Source: Manihot esculenta
Lineage: Eukaryota; Streptophyta; Magnoliopsida; Malpighiales; Euphorbiaceae
DNA length: 64,000 nucleotides
NCBI RefSeq assembly: GCF_001659605.2
Contig: NC_035161.2
Location: forward strand, 1,612,001-1,676,000
Direction of reading: 5' to 3'
Part shown: positions 35,848 to 46,750 of the stretch, in pieces
Position numbering within the stretch: the stretch's first letter is position 1
Layout of the letters: every line of letters starts with the position of its first letter
Position numbers and translations under genes: made by a program
Notes under the pieces: generated by a model
Databases searched by the model: none
Seen by the model: only the letters and a program-made list of their open reading frames with translations
Told to the model about the DNA's origin: nothing

Positions 35848-37930
35848 TATTCATAAATTTAAATATAAATATAAAGATTTGATCTCAAAATTAATTTAAA
35901 TATGTAATCAATATATAAATTTAAATTAATTTAATTTTTAATAAAAATGAATACAAAATATATTAAATAAGTTAAATTATATTACTTTAAATATTTTAAA
36001 TATATTCCTAATTAGGTCTATTATTGCGATAGGGATTTTTTTTATTTTAATTTAAAAGCAAAGTCTTAATTGATAGGCTGTCTACTTCATTATTTTGTAG
36101 ACAAATGAATCACGGCCTAAGGAATGGAAGAAAATAATGGAAGAAAATAAAAAGGAAAAATAATGATAAAGAATATAAATATTATTTTTTTTTTAGATTT
36201 AGAAAAGGAAAAAGCCCACGTTTAATTGGATTTTTTTTTAATTATAGAGCTAAAAAGAGTCAATATAATATTTTTTTTTCAAAGAAGGTATGAGATTGAG
36301 TGAATATATAATTTAGAAGTTCAGGATTCAAATATTCATAGTCCTATTTTCTTGAAATATTTTAAAATAAAAAAATAAAAATTTTATTAATTTGACTTTT
36401 TGTGATTCTAAATCTTTTTTTTTTTTAAATTTGACTCTATAATTTTTTTATTCATTTGGGTCTGATATTAAGGATCAGATTTTAAATATTTGTTTCTTTG
36501 GCACTTTCTTTTGTTAAAATATTTAAAATAATATGAAATAACTCACCTGCTCTTCGGATTATGTTGGGACGGTTTGTTATCTTATCTCTGAAGTTTTGAT
36601 TGATATATTTTTGGATGCGTTCAATATTTTAAAAAAATATATATATTATTTAATTTTTATAATACGAAAAATTTAATAATTAATTTTATAATTTTAAAAA
36701 AATTATTAATTAATCTTTTCATTAATTATTTTATTATTTAATTTCTATAATTTTAAAAAATCTAATAATATGGGAAAATGGAATTGTGTTGAAGCTTGGA
36801 GCAGAATTTGTGGGAACCTTCATCCTGATATTTGCAGCAACAGCAGGACCGATAGTGAACCAAAAGTACAACGGAGCAGAGTCATTGATTGGGAATGCAG
36901 CATGTGCTGGGCTAGCCGTGATGATAATAATTTTATCAACTGGACACATATCAGGAGCTCACTTGAATCCATCCTTGACCATTGCCTTTGCAGCTCTCCG
37001 TCACTTTCCTTGGATGCAAGTCCCTGCCTATATAGCTGCCCAAGTTTCTGCTTCCATTTGTGCTTCTTTTGCTCTTAAAGGTGTCTTCCATCCTTTCATG
37101 TCTGGTGGCGTAACTGTTCCTTCCGTTGGCGTTGGACAGGCTTTTGCACTTGAGTTTCTCATTACTTTCAATCTCTTGTTTGTCGTCACCGCTGTTGCAA
37201 CTGATACCCGAGCTGTAAGTTTTCTTTCATTTCCTTTCTAATTTTAGGCTCCATTTCTTTCCTCTAAAATATATATTTTCTCCATTTTTATTTGTGTTTT
37301 GATCTAAATTCTCTCACTCTATTATCAGGTAGGCGAGTTGGCAGGAATAGCAGTTGGAGCAACTGTTATGCTCAACATTCTAGTAGCTGGGTGAGTAATA
37401 ATCCATGCCTATTTCCTTTATTTATTCCTTGCCAATGGCAAGAGTATAATTTTGAAAAATTAAAACTTGAATTAGTTTTAATTATTTTTATTTATTTATA
37501 AATGTAATTCATAAAATATATGATAAATATAGGAATAATAATGTGTTTGAGACAAGTCAGGGAAATAGTTTGAGTAGTCTAGTCAGTGGTGACAAATGGC
37601 TAGTTTGGTTATATATGAAAACGTGACAAGACGGTCTTGACAGAGGGATTGTGGCTCCCGAAAGGTGCGACCAACGAAGATTCCATTAGAAAAGCATTTT
37701 AATAATTGCAAATTTTCAACTTTCTTCGTGGCAGGCCATCTAGCGGAGGTTCAATGAATCCTGTGAGGACTCTGGGGCCAGCGGTAGCCGCAGGAAATTA
37801 CAGGGATTTGTGGATATACTTGGTGGCACCCACACTTGGGGCTGTTGCTGGTGCAGGTACTTACACTCTTGTGAAGCTCCGAGACGACGAAGCCGATCCA
37901 CCCCGCCAAGTCAGAAGCTTCCGTCGCTAG
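35242..37930 (+). CDS. NIP5;1: NIP5;1-type boric acid channel (aquaporin, 4 exons)
   Basis: Exons 35242-35460, 36795-37214, 37329-37390 and 37735-37930 join in frame at GT/AG borders to 897 bp, 298 aa (Arabidopsis NIP5;1 is 304). Exon 1 encodes the cytosolic N-terminus with TPGTPGGPL, the cysteine pair CKC and TDFPSPDVSLTRK, hallmarks of NIP5;1. The pore motifs are NPS at residues 131-133 and NPV at 242-244, the NIP5;1 combination rather than NPA/NPA; R245 is the selectivity-filter arginine. Six membrane helices fit the aquaporin fold, and the tail ends RSFRR. Known role: plasma-membrane boric acid uptake into root cells under boron limitation. The TPG repeats correspond to phosphorylated sites needed for polar localisation in Arabidopsis. 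Intron 1 is 1.3 kb and holds a long TA repeat. Upstream AUGUAA uORFs suggest the known boron feedback. Confidence 0.95.
35792..35841. repeat. (TA)n microsatellite in NIP5;1 intron 1
   Basis: About 25 uninterrupted TA units, likely length-polymorphic. Confidence 0.95.
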
Positions 37931-38640
37931 ATGAATGGGTCTGTATACTATCAATGTGCAATTATCACCGTGTATGAATTGTTTCTTTTGAAAGACAAAT
38001 GGTGTGGGACATGTTATTTGAATGAAATGTCGTGGAAATAAAGGTGACAGGACTATAAGTCCACACCTACAGTGTGGTTAAATAATGCTGCAAAACAATC
38101 AATGCTTATCATCTCTCAAGTCAATCTATGGGAGATGATTGTTTGGCTTTTGTGTTTTGTTTTGTAATGCTAGCTAGATAGCTTTCTTTGTTGCTTCTTG
38201 TGTGCAATGCTACTGATATTTCTATATATAGCGTGGTTTGTGTTTATTACTGTTCTTGTATTTTTATTTCATTGTTATATTTTGGATTTAACTTGTCTAA
38301 ATTAAAATACCGAACACCACAGCATCCCCTCATGAACTTCCGGTGACCAGAGCATTTGAAGCACTAGCCAACACAAAACCTTGTTCATCACGAAACCACG
38401 CCTGTATGCAAAACACCGGCATCACAGTTCATTTTTAGCAGTCCAGGTGAAGAAGGTTGCCAAACTTCAAAAGCAACTGGTGCATGTACAACCGGCAGTA
38501 CAGTTGAGAACTCTATACCTACTGGACATTCTTAAAAATTATCATTTCTAGTTTAGAGATCCATAGTTTGGAGTATGATATTTTAAGATTTAGAGAATAG
38601 AAAATAGAATTTTACAATGCGAATGTCATTTTAGTTAGGA
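37931..38640 (+). other. 3'UTR and downstream flank of the NIP5;1-like gene
   Basis: The first ~350 bp read like a 3'UTR (T-rich, with 'aatgaaatgtcgtggaaataaag' near 38020 and 'ttgtaatgctag' near 38162 as possible polyadenylation region). From 38310 the sequence changes to 'ccgaacaccacagcatcccc…', which may be transposon-derived. No gene seen. Confidence 0.45.
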
Positions 38641-39050
38641 AGATTACCTCTATTCCTTTTTATCTCTTTTTTTTTTCCTTTTTTTTTTCAAGTGACCGTA
38701 ACTGCCACTCTACTAAGCTATAATGCCACTTGTCTCTATCACTCAGTACGAACGACTCAGAATACCCCACCAGACAGCCATTTAATTCATTTCGACACAC
38801 GTGTTGACAGACCTGCAAAGTGATTAGACTTGCTTCCCTCATCTTCTGTCGCATCACCATATTAGGTTTTTTTTGGATAGACCTGTATGCATAGTTTCAA
38901 TCCACTTCACATTATAGGGTTGGATCGCGCGATGTTGGACCGACCTCGTTGCGTGTGACTTGATAAGTTTTGGGTCCGTATTTTTTTTCAGAATCAAGTC
39001 AAGTCTCGTGGTGAGAGAAATCTGGCGGTCATTGGAGTTCTTTATGTATG
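38640..39050 (+). repeat. Dispersed retroelement-like repeat, copy 2
   Basis: Diverged partner of 31675-32075 in the same orientation, more C-to-T decayed. It starts near 'aggaagattacctctattcc' and ends near 'ggcggtcattggagttcttt'. Confidence 0.55.
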
Positions 39051-41750
39051 TGGAAAAATGATAGGAGCTCTATTCTTATATTCCTAAATAAAGTGGATAA
39101 AATTAAAATTATATTCAAATTAATTAAAAGTAAATAGAAATTTAGGAAGAAAAAGATTTTATAGAGAGAATTAATTTTTTGTTTAAAATTAAAAAGATCA
39201 ACTTTGAATATTTATAAAATTAAATTTAAAATTAAATTTACTCGTAATTGTATTTAATTTAAAGCATTAGGAATCAAAGTAGATTCTATTAAAATTTAAA
39301 TTTCACCTTAAATTAATACTAAAGGAATCTTGTCAAATTGCGAAAAGTGAAAGCCGCGTTTAAAGTAACATAGAGAAATTATGAACTTTAATTTTTCTTT
39401 TTAGCAATATTTTAGAGTGATGTGAATTGTTGAAAATAAATTCGTGAAACGAAATATTGAATGAAACTGATGTCTTTTAATTATTTTTATTATGAGAAGA
39501 TAATTTTATATTAATTTATGTTTATATAAATAATTATTAATCTATAACTAGTGATTATAAAAATAAAAATGCAATTTAAGTAAGTATATATAACTTTTTT
39601 AAGTAAATTGAATTATTATATATTTTATTTTTTTATTTAGAAAAATATATAATTTGATAATATATTAATTAAACTCTGGATCGATTTTGATTGAATTTTA
39701 AATTTTTAGCCTTTAATTTCACATATTTAATAACTGAATTACATATCAAAACATGAAAATATGTAATTGATTATTTCGACTCTAAACTAAAATAGATTTT
39801 TTAATTTAACTAAATCTAATCAAACTGAATTTAGTATTTTTTTTTTAAAAAAATAATATGAAGCACAATAATTAAAATCTAAATAACTAATGTTTTTTGA
39901 AATGATTTGAAATTATAATAACTAATATTTTTGTGAAATGAATCGAAATTATATGTAAATCAAATTAAACAGAAAAAATAGAATTGGACAAAAAATTGAT
40001 CTTTTAAAAATAAATTAAAATCAAATCAATTTATGAAAAATCAAATCAAACCATAAAAATTTAACTTGATTAACAAAAAAATTGAAGCAAACCATCAAAT
40101 TAGATTAGTTTATTAAAAATATTAGTATATAATTAAAATTTTCTGATACTTATACTTATGTAGTAAAATATTTGACACTTATATAATTAGTCGACATTTA
40201 CACTTTTCATTGAGAGATTTTTTCAAAAAAAAACTATATGCAAATAAATATTTTAAAGCGTCAGTATATAATTAAAATTTAACCACACTTATAATTTGTG
40301 TTGGAAAATATTTTACACTTACATAAATTTGCAGATATTTATATATTACGTCGATAAATTTATATCAAAATAGACCATTTTATTGTAGTGAACAGCGGCT
40401 AAGTAAATTCTCAATGATATTTTTAGTGGGAAAAAATTGTTACAAAGAGTAATTCCTATTAGAGGCACACTGAATTCCTTGTTAAATGATGGACAATTTA
40501 TAATATAGTCTCCAATATTGGTAAAATCTCACAATTTAGTCCTCCTTGTTTAAGACTAAACAGTTTAGTCCTGAATTTTTATTTTATTAATAAAATAGTC
40601 TTTCTGTTAATTTTTTTATTAGTCAACTATTAATTGAAAAGGTCAACTCAAATTAAAAGAATTAAATTATTATAAATGTTAAAACTATAAGAATTAAATT
40701 GTTACAAATTATTAAAATTAAAAAGATTAAAGTGAAATCCAAAAAACTAAATTATTATAATTTAATAGTGAATTGTAAAAGAATAAATATTTTGTTAATA
40801 GAATAAAAATTTAGAACAAAATTTTTAATTATTAAAATAATAAGAACTAAATCTCGAAAACTATGTTATAAGTTACCTTTAAGATAAAGTTTAGTGGGAA
40901 AAGTTTTTCTCAAGAATTTATAAATTTTTAGTGGCAAAAATATTCCCCTACAAAAGGCAAAGTATTAATACCTAAATGTTTTCCTCTAAACATTTGTGAA
41001 TTTGTGGGGAAAACTTTCCTCACTAAATCATATTATGAGTAAATTGTTATTATTAATACTCAATTATCTATACTTAAATAATTATTTATTTATTTTAATA
41101 AAGCACTAAAAATTAAAATAAAAAATAATATAAAACTGCATGAACTAAAAAAAGACAATACAAGTGTGTATAATAATACATTCACCCAAGATTATTATTG
41201 AAATCAAACCAATTAAGCCTCTAAAGATTTTTCTGGTATAATTAAATCTCTCAATTTTTAATTTCGATTTAATTAGTCCAATATATTATAATTTTAAACC
41301 AATTAAGGCTAAATCTGAAAGGTGAAAGATAATTCTAATATCATCCTTAAAATATATATATATTTTTTTAATTTTTAAAATTGAAAAATCAAGAACACAT
41401 ACATTCATGTTCTTCAGAACTCCATTATACAAGATTGAAGACCAAGAATCCACTAACTATTTATGGTAATCAAGAATTAGCAAAAAATAAGAGATAAATC
41501 CAATAGCAAAAATAAAAGTAAATCCAATATAGATTTTAGGGATTTTAGTGGATTTTATATGGGATTGGATTTGAAGAAGATGGATTTTAAGTTATCAATT
41601 TTTTTAATTATTTATTTTAATTATTTAAAATATAAAAAATGAAATTAATATTTTATTCATTAGAAAGCTTTACTTTCTAATTTATTTAAGTCTGTTAATT
41701 AACACCTTAAATTTAGAGTTATTTGGCCAAAATCGAAAATTAAAGAGTTT
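39050..41750. other. AT-rich intergenic DNA with possible CACTA and MITE scraps
   Basis: No gene seen. 'ttttattgtagtg' near 40380 resembles the TAGTG end of a CACTA element, but no matching start was found. The stretch at 40480-40900 has 'aatttagtcctcc...gtttaagactaaacagtttagtcc', a common plant MITE-like repeat. The remainder is low-complexity A/T. Confidence 0.45.
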
Positions 41751-42240
41751 GATTAGACTCAAAAAATCTTTTAAGGGTTTTTGGTGTGTACAAATCCTTG
41801 GCTTTGCCTCGACAGGTGAGAGGAGTCAATATCTCTTGGAGCTGCGCACAATGGGAGAAGCTGCTACTGGTTCCATTCCTTGGAGGAGATCGACTTGATG
41901 GTTTTTGGTGTGTCCACTTTCACTAGTCAGCAGCAAAAAGAGGTGATGGCGGAAACAAGATTATCGGTGGAGAGAATATGGACGATATGAAATGGGTATG
42001 CCTGGCGTGGGGTTCTAGCTTGGTGGAAGAATAAGGGTCCCCTAGGGTGAGCCTATTTCTATAAGTGGAGATGGAAATGGGTTTAAGAGGATAGTGACGG
42101 TATGGTTTGAGAGAGAGAGGGTGGAGATGTGCTATGGGGAGTGCTCATCCATTTTATTTTTCAAGGTGGTCTTTGCCTTGAATCTAGCCTTCCTTCTCTC
42201 TCACTGTCTTCACTCATCTTAAATCTTCTCATCTCCAGCA
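41750..42240. other. Non-repetitive GC-richer stretch, no gene recognised
   Basis: The composition is more balanced than its surroundings (for example 'ggagctgcgcacaatgggag'), suggesting decayed gene or element sequence, but no frame longer than about 60 codons and no known motif could be read. Confidence 0.35.
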
Positions 42241-42243
42241 CTC

Positions 42244-42363
42244 ATGAACAATCAAGAAGCAGAAGTTTCTCCTTTAGACATCAAAGCACAAAAACTCAAC
42301 CGTAAGGAAATTGTTCTTGAGTTGACTCCATCAACCCCAACATCAGCATATGCTAGTTGGTAA
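42244..42363 (+). CDS. Short ORF or first-exon fragment (39 codons)
   Basis: ATG at 42244 opens a 39-codon frame with balanced codon use (AEVSPLDIKAQKLN…VLELTPSTPTS) ending TGG TAA at 42363, where TTGGTAAAC also resembles a splice donor. Upstream is a CT-rich leader-like stretch. I do not recognise the peptide. It may be a gene relic or an annotated-by-chance frame. Confidence 0.25.
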   Translation: MNNQEAEVSPLDIKAQKLNRKEIVLELTPSTPTSAYASW

Positions 42364-43614
42364 ACTTATTACTGGACAAAAACAAAGTGCAAATGTTGTC
42401 AAAGCCTGCTTAAAAAAATCATGGCCTATTAGGCATCAGTTCTCAGTTTTCTCTTAAAAGAAATATCTTTATGTTCTGCTTTCAACGCGAGGTGAATTTC
42501 AAAATAGTTATGAATAATACACCATGGTCAGCTTACAATGATCATATGGAATGATGGATTTGGCTCATGCAGGGGGCAATGGCTATTCAAGCTTCCTCAG
42601 AATTAAAGTTAAACTAAATATCAAGATGCTTTTCAAAGTTGGAATTCAAAACAGGAATTTAGATGGTGGATTACAATGGGTCAATCTAAGGTATAAATGG
42701 CTACCAGACCTCTGCGTTAGATATGGAATGATGGGCCATTTTTCAGGCAAAGTTCAAACAATATTTACAATTAACAAAATATCCACCTGTCACTTTTTTT
42801 CTTTTCAAGAGAAAAAAAAAGAAAAAGAAAAACCATTTCAAAGAAATTTATCCCAAAAATATTAAATGAAAAGAAATGCATTCAGAGAGTTTTGAGGAAA
42901 TTATTTTGTTCATTGATTGAAAAAAAAAGGATATCCATAATATTTCACAATATTTTAAATTTGACTGATTTTACTAATAAAAGAAGACACAAAGTGAACA
43001 TGACAATTTTTAATGAATTCAATGAATAGTCCACAATAACTGGACTGGTTTTACTTTTCTCACATGGTTCAAGAGCTAACTTACACATTAGGTCTACGAT
43101 CATTGGAGTGAAAGTGCCCTCTCAAGTACACATTTCTTCTGAAGCACAGAGAAGATTTGATCCAACCGTTGATTAAAAGAAAAAAATCTATAACTAGAGG
43201 TTTACAACAACCATGAACGGATTTTTGAGTTCTAGGACTCTGCAAATCACTGAAAACTGAACAAAACTCAAATCTACAACTAGAAAAATTCATAAATCAC
43301 TGTTCATTTCAATAACACATAAGTAAGCATAATTGTATAACATTGTTCAGTGCCCTTTTCCAAGCTAAACACTCCCTCTTAATATCTCTGCCTACACATG
43401 CTAAAAAGGCTTCTATGGTTTTTGGCATTTTCATTCATTTAGATTCCAGTTCTTCGAGGGTGAGATCATCCATCATTCATGTACTTTCCCAACAAAGTAA
43501 GAATTGTATACAGAAGATATTATCTTTCCCTTTTGAGAATAAATCCCTATCTGTTTTAAGTTAACCATTTGCAATTCAACCCACCGTAGATTTGATGGAA
43601 CTAAGATGAAATGC
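42364..43614. other. 3' flank of the Z-ISO gene
   Basis: On the minus strand this follows the Z-ISO stop codon and should include its 3'UTR. T-rich on the minus strand with several AATAAA-like words (for example around 43541). No other coding region was supported. Confidence 0.4.
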
Positions 43615-45592
43615 TTACCAATGAAGTCTGGAGCTGGCAGCCTGCATAAGTGGGTGAGCAAAGTATGCACCTAGAGTCAAGGCAGTAATTGAAAAATATG
43701 GCAACCGAAGGAATTCCTTATAATAATCTTTGGGTAACTTTTGACGACCATCAATTATTGCAGCAAATGGAACTATACTTGTCCGCTTCTTTACAGCCTC
43801 AAAAGCCTCTCCATATCGCTTTGCTAATCTTCTGTCTCCATTCCACACACCAAATAAATGATGCCCAATTAGACCAATAGATGCAGCAACAGCTACAGAA
43901 TTTCCAATCCAAATTGTATGAGCCAAGCACCACATCACCTGTCCAACCATCTGAAAAGAAATATCTGTATGTAGATTTGCCTACAACTGGCCTTCATGAG
44001 TGTGTGCGTGCACGTTAAACAGAGACATAGATGACAGGGATTGTTTTATGAACACAGAATCAACAGTATTCTGTTCTACTCTGGCAGCACCTTAATGAGG
44101 CTTTATCCAAGGAATTTTGGGATTACAAAAATGAAGACATTTGCAAAAGAAAATATAATATGGTGGTTTTCAATTTGGAGTAATATGTCTTCTAACCCAG
44201 AGAAAATTTTGCAAATTCATTCTACATGTGTAGGCCAAAAAACCACATGCTGGCAGCCAAAAGTATCTAATCTAATAGTTGCCACAAAGAACTCACATGT
44301 TACCAGTATGATGAGTTGAGTTGTCCACACATTCACGGATTGATTGAAATATAGTATAAAAATTACTAAATTTTTCAGCTTCATAGAAAACAAGTTGGAT
44401 GTACTAAGAAACAAAAGATTTGTGTAAATGCAAAGGAACAAGTAAAGAAAATACCCAACCTGAGGGTGCCTTGTGATCCTCATTATCCCAGTTTCCCAAA
44501 GATGCATTTTAGGCTTGTCAACAGCTGCTACTTCTAACAGATTAAACGTTGAAGGATAGAGAAAAAAGAAAGAGATAAAATTAGAAAGCCACACAAGTTG
44601 ATGTACTAATACATCACTCTGAAGCTGCCATAACTGAACTCCATCATATCTATGGTTGATAAAGTACACCTGAAGAAGGGAATTTGTAAACAAAAATTAA
44701 ATTAATTTTTTTAAATAAGAAAACTAAAATCTATACTATCTAAAGGCTGGGAATTGCTTACTACAGTGCTAAGAGCTAATGGAAGAGAAACCCCAGCAAA
44801 CAAAACCCGATATGGTCGTTCTCCAATGAGTTGCTCACCCACATCACGGAGACTAGCCAAGCCACTGTGAACAGTGGCGAAAATGAAAATCAGTATCAAC
44901 ATTACAGCCTGCGAAAGATTGTTTTTCAAATTGTGATATTGCAATTCAATTTGTTGCACAAGTCTCAAAGAACAAACCAACCACGTAGATAAAATTACTC
45001 TTCTTTATAATCAATCTTCTGTATGAAATTAAAATTAAAGCTGGATAGATTGTATGCAGAAAATATATCTTGTTTTCTTTTTAATTTATCTCAACATAAA
45101 TCTCCTCAAATTCTATGGATACTCTTGAGTTCTGGACTAAGTAAACAAATAAATCAGTTAACTTACTTCATGGCTCTCTGAAAGATTTGAAATAGCATCA
45201 ATGAAAAGCTTTCCATATCCCGTAGAGTTATCAATCCAAACCACATCAAGAACATATAAAACAACTCCCAATATCACACTGAAATATATCCAAGATAGTA
45301 TCTTCTGTTTGCCCAACTCAAACGCTGCTGAGTCCTCTCCCACAAGCGCCTCTTCAGAGACAGGGCTGCTTGTATTCCCATCTGATCTAAGGCAACTAAG
45401 GGACGAAGTTTTCCAGGAAAATGAGAAAGAATTTGAGGGAAAGCGATGGGTGGGTCCAAAAAATTTTGAATTTGTGAGATTTTGGAATTGGAGCGAGGGA
45501 ATTATGATGGGGCAGCGAGGTTTTATTAGGTTATTGGGAGGGCGAGGTAAGGAAGAAGAGAACAGATTGGAGAGAACAAGAGAAGAGGCCAT
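43615..45592 (-). CDS. Z-ISO: 15-cis-zeta-carotene isomerase (4 exons)
   Basis: Minus-strand exons 45592-45167, 44908-44762, 44669-44460 and 43950-43615 join in frame at GT/AG borders, giving 372 aa (Arabidopsis 367). The enzyme isomerises the 15-cis bond of tri-cis-zeta-carotene in plastid membranes, between PDS and ZDS in carotenoid synthesis. The N-terminal ~60 residues are Ser/Pro-rich, as in a chloroplast transit peptide. The rest is an NnrU-type membrane protein with several hydrophobic helices. It binds heme b: the published maize ligand residues H150, C263 and H266 correspond here to H156 (in [10 protein letters not shown]), C269 and H272 (in MWCLAHT), all offset by six. The C-terminus is SRLHW. 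The stop reads TGG TAA GC, overlapping a donor-like GGTAAGC, so alternative 3' splicing is possible. Confidence 0.95.
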
Positions 45593-45649
45593 GCCAGTTT
45601 TCCTAATTTTCTTGTTATTGTTGGAGCTAGAAAGATAAGAGGTGGTGGG

Positions 45650-46440
45650 TTTTATTATATTAAGAATATAAAGGAGAGGAAAGCAGAAAGGATCTTTGCA
45701 CAGGTTATGCTTACAAATGGAGGATTTGGATTTTGTTGGTTGAATTTGGAATTTAGTAAAACCTCATAAAGGTTCTGAGTTGGATTTGTTTAAGAATTTA
45801 TTAGGACTTATTAATTAAATCTCGTGAAGTTTAAATTGCCTTAAAATCATTAAAAAAAATTAACTATATTCAGAATTGAGAAAAAAAAAGTATATGTTAT
45901 ACTCAAATAACATATAAATGATGAAGAAAATAAAATTAAAACTTCATTTATTTATATTTTGGATTTATCATGAAATAGATTTATCTTTATTTATTTAAAA
46001 AAAATAATTTATGTGTGGAATATGAAAATATTTTTTAATAAAATAATTTATTCTATATTATTTTATTTTAATTTTAAAATAAAATATATTAATAAATTTA
46101 TATATAAATGTTAATAATTTTTTTAAAAAAATAATTTTATCTTTTGAAAAGACTAGGTTATTTTTTTTGTTAATAAAAATATCCATTAATTTTATTGAGT
46201 ATTTTATTGAAATTGAGATTGAAAAAAAAAAAGATGAGTTTTATTGAAAATGAAGCTTTTTATAAACAAGTGTAGGAATAAAAAATTAAGTTTCAATTAT
46301 AAAATATCACATAGTATTTTGAGTTTACAAATTTTATTTAGTAATTTTTAATTAATTTTAATTAAATTAATTTTATTAAATAAATTTATTTAAATATATG
46401 TCATATAAATTAAAAAATTAAAAGAATGCTATGTCACCCA
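45650..46440. other. Upstream flank of the Z-ISO gene
   Basis: AT-rich and non-coding. The first ~100 bp next to the start codon should hold the Z-ISO promoter ('tttattatattaagaatataaagg' on the plus strand); no clear motif could be chosen. Confidence 0.4.
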
Positions 46441-46750
46441 TTTAAAAAAGATAAGTTAACACTTGTCAACATCCAATTGGACTTTCCTCCCAAAATCTTC
46501 TATAAATAGAGATGCACTCCTCCTAAGGAGGGAGAGAAGAAAATCAAGTCTAAGCGGCATAAATTTTCTCAAGATTACAAGCTACCAATTCCAGCCTCGA
46601 AACTATTAAATCTACTCTTTAAGTCATTCTTTCTCAAATTGAATAGATCTTCTCTACCAATTAAAAAATAAGTTTTTCAAGAGTTTAAATCATAAATGTC
46701 AAAGGAAAGAACATACCATCTCACGGAACTTCCAACTAAATTTCATGACT
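46440..46750. repeat. Copia-type LTR remnant, left part (interrupted by the solo LTR)
   Basis: Contains TTCTATAAATAGAGATGC, a TATA-like element (the core is self-complementary, so orientation is unclear), and 'aatagatcttctctaccaatt…gtcaaaggaaagaac'. The last block is echoed just beyond the solo LTR at 49030-49110 ('agaagtcttctctactaatt…gtcaaaagaaagaat'). This suggests an ancestral repeat split by the insertion. Confidence 0.4.

Noticed and set aside
43081..43293. Minus-strand 70-codon frame downstream of Z-ISO
   Set aside because: No conserved motif, lies in the presumed Z-ISO 3'UTR/flank, and no splice link supports it.
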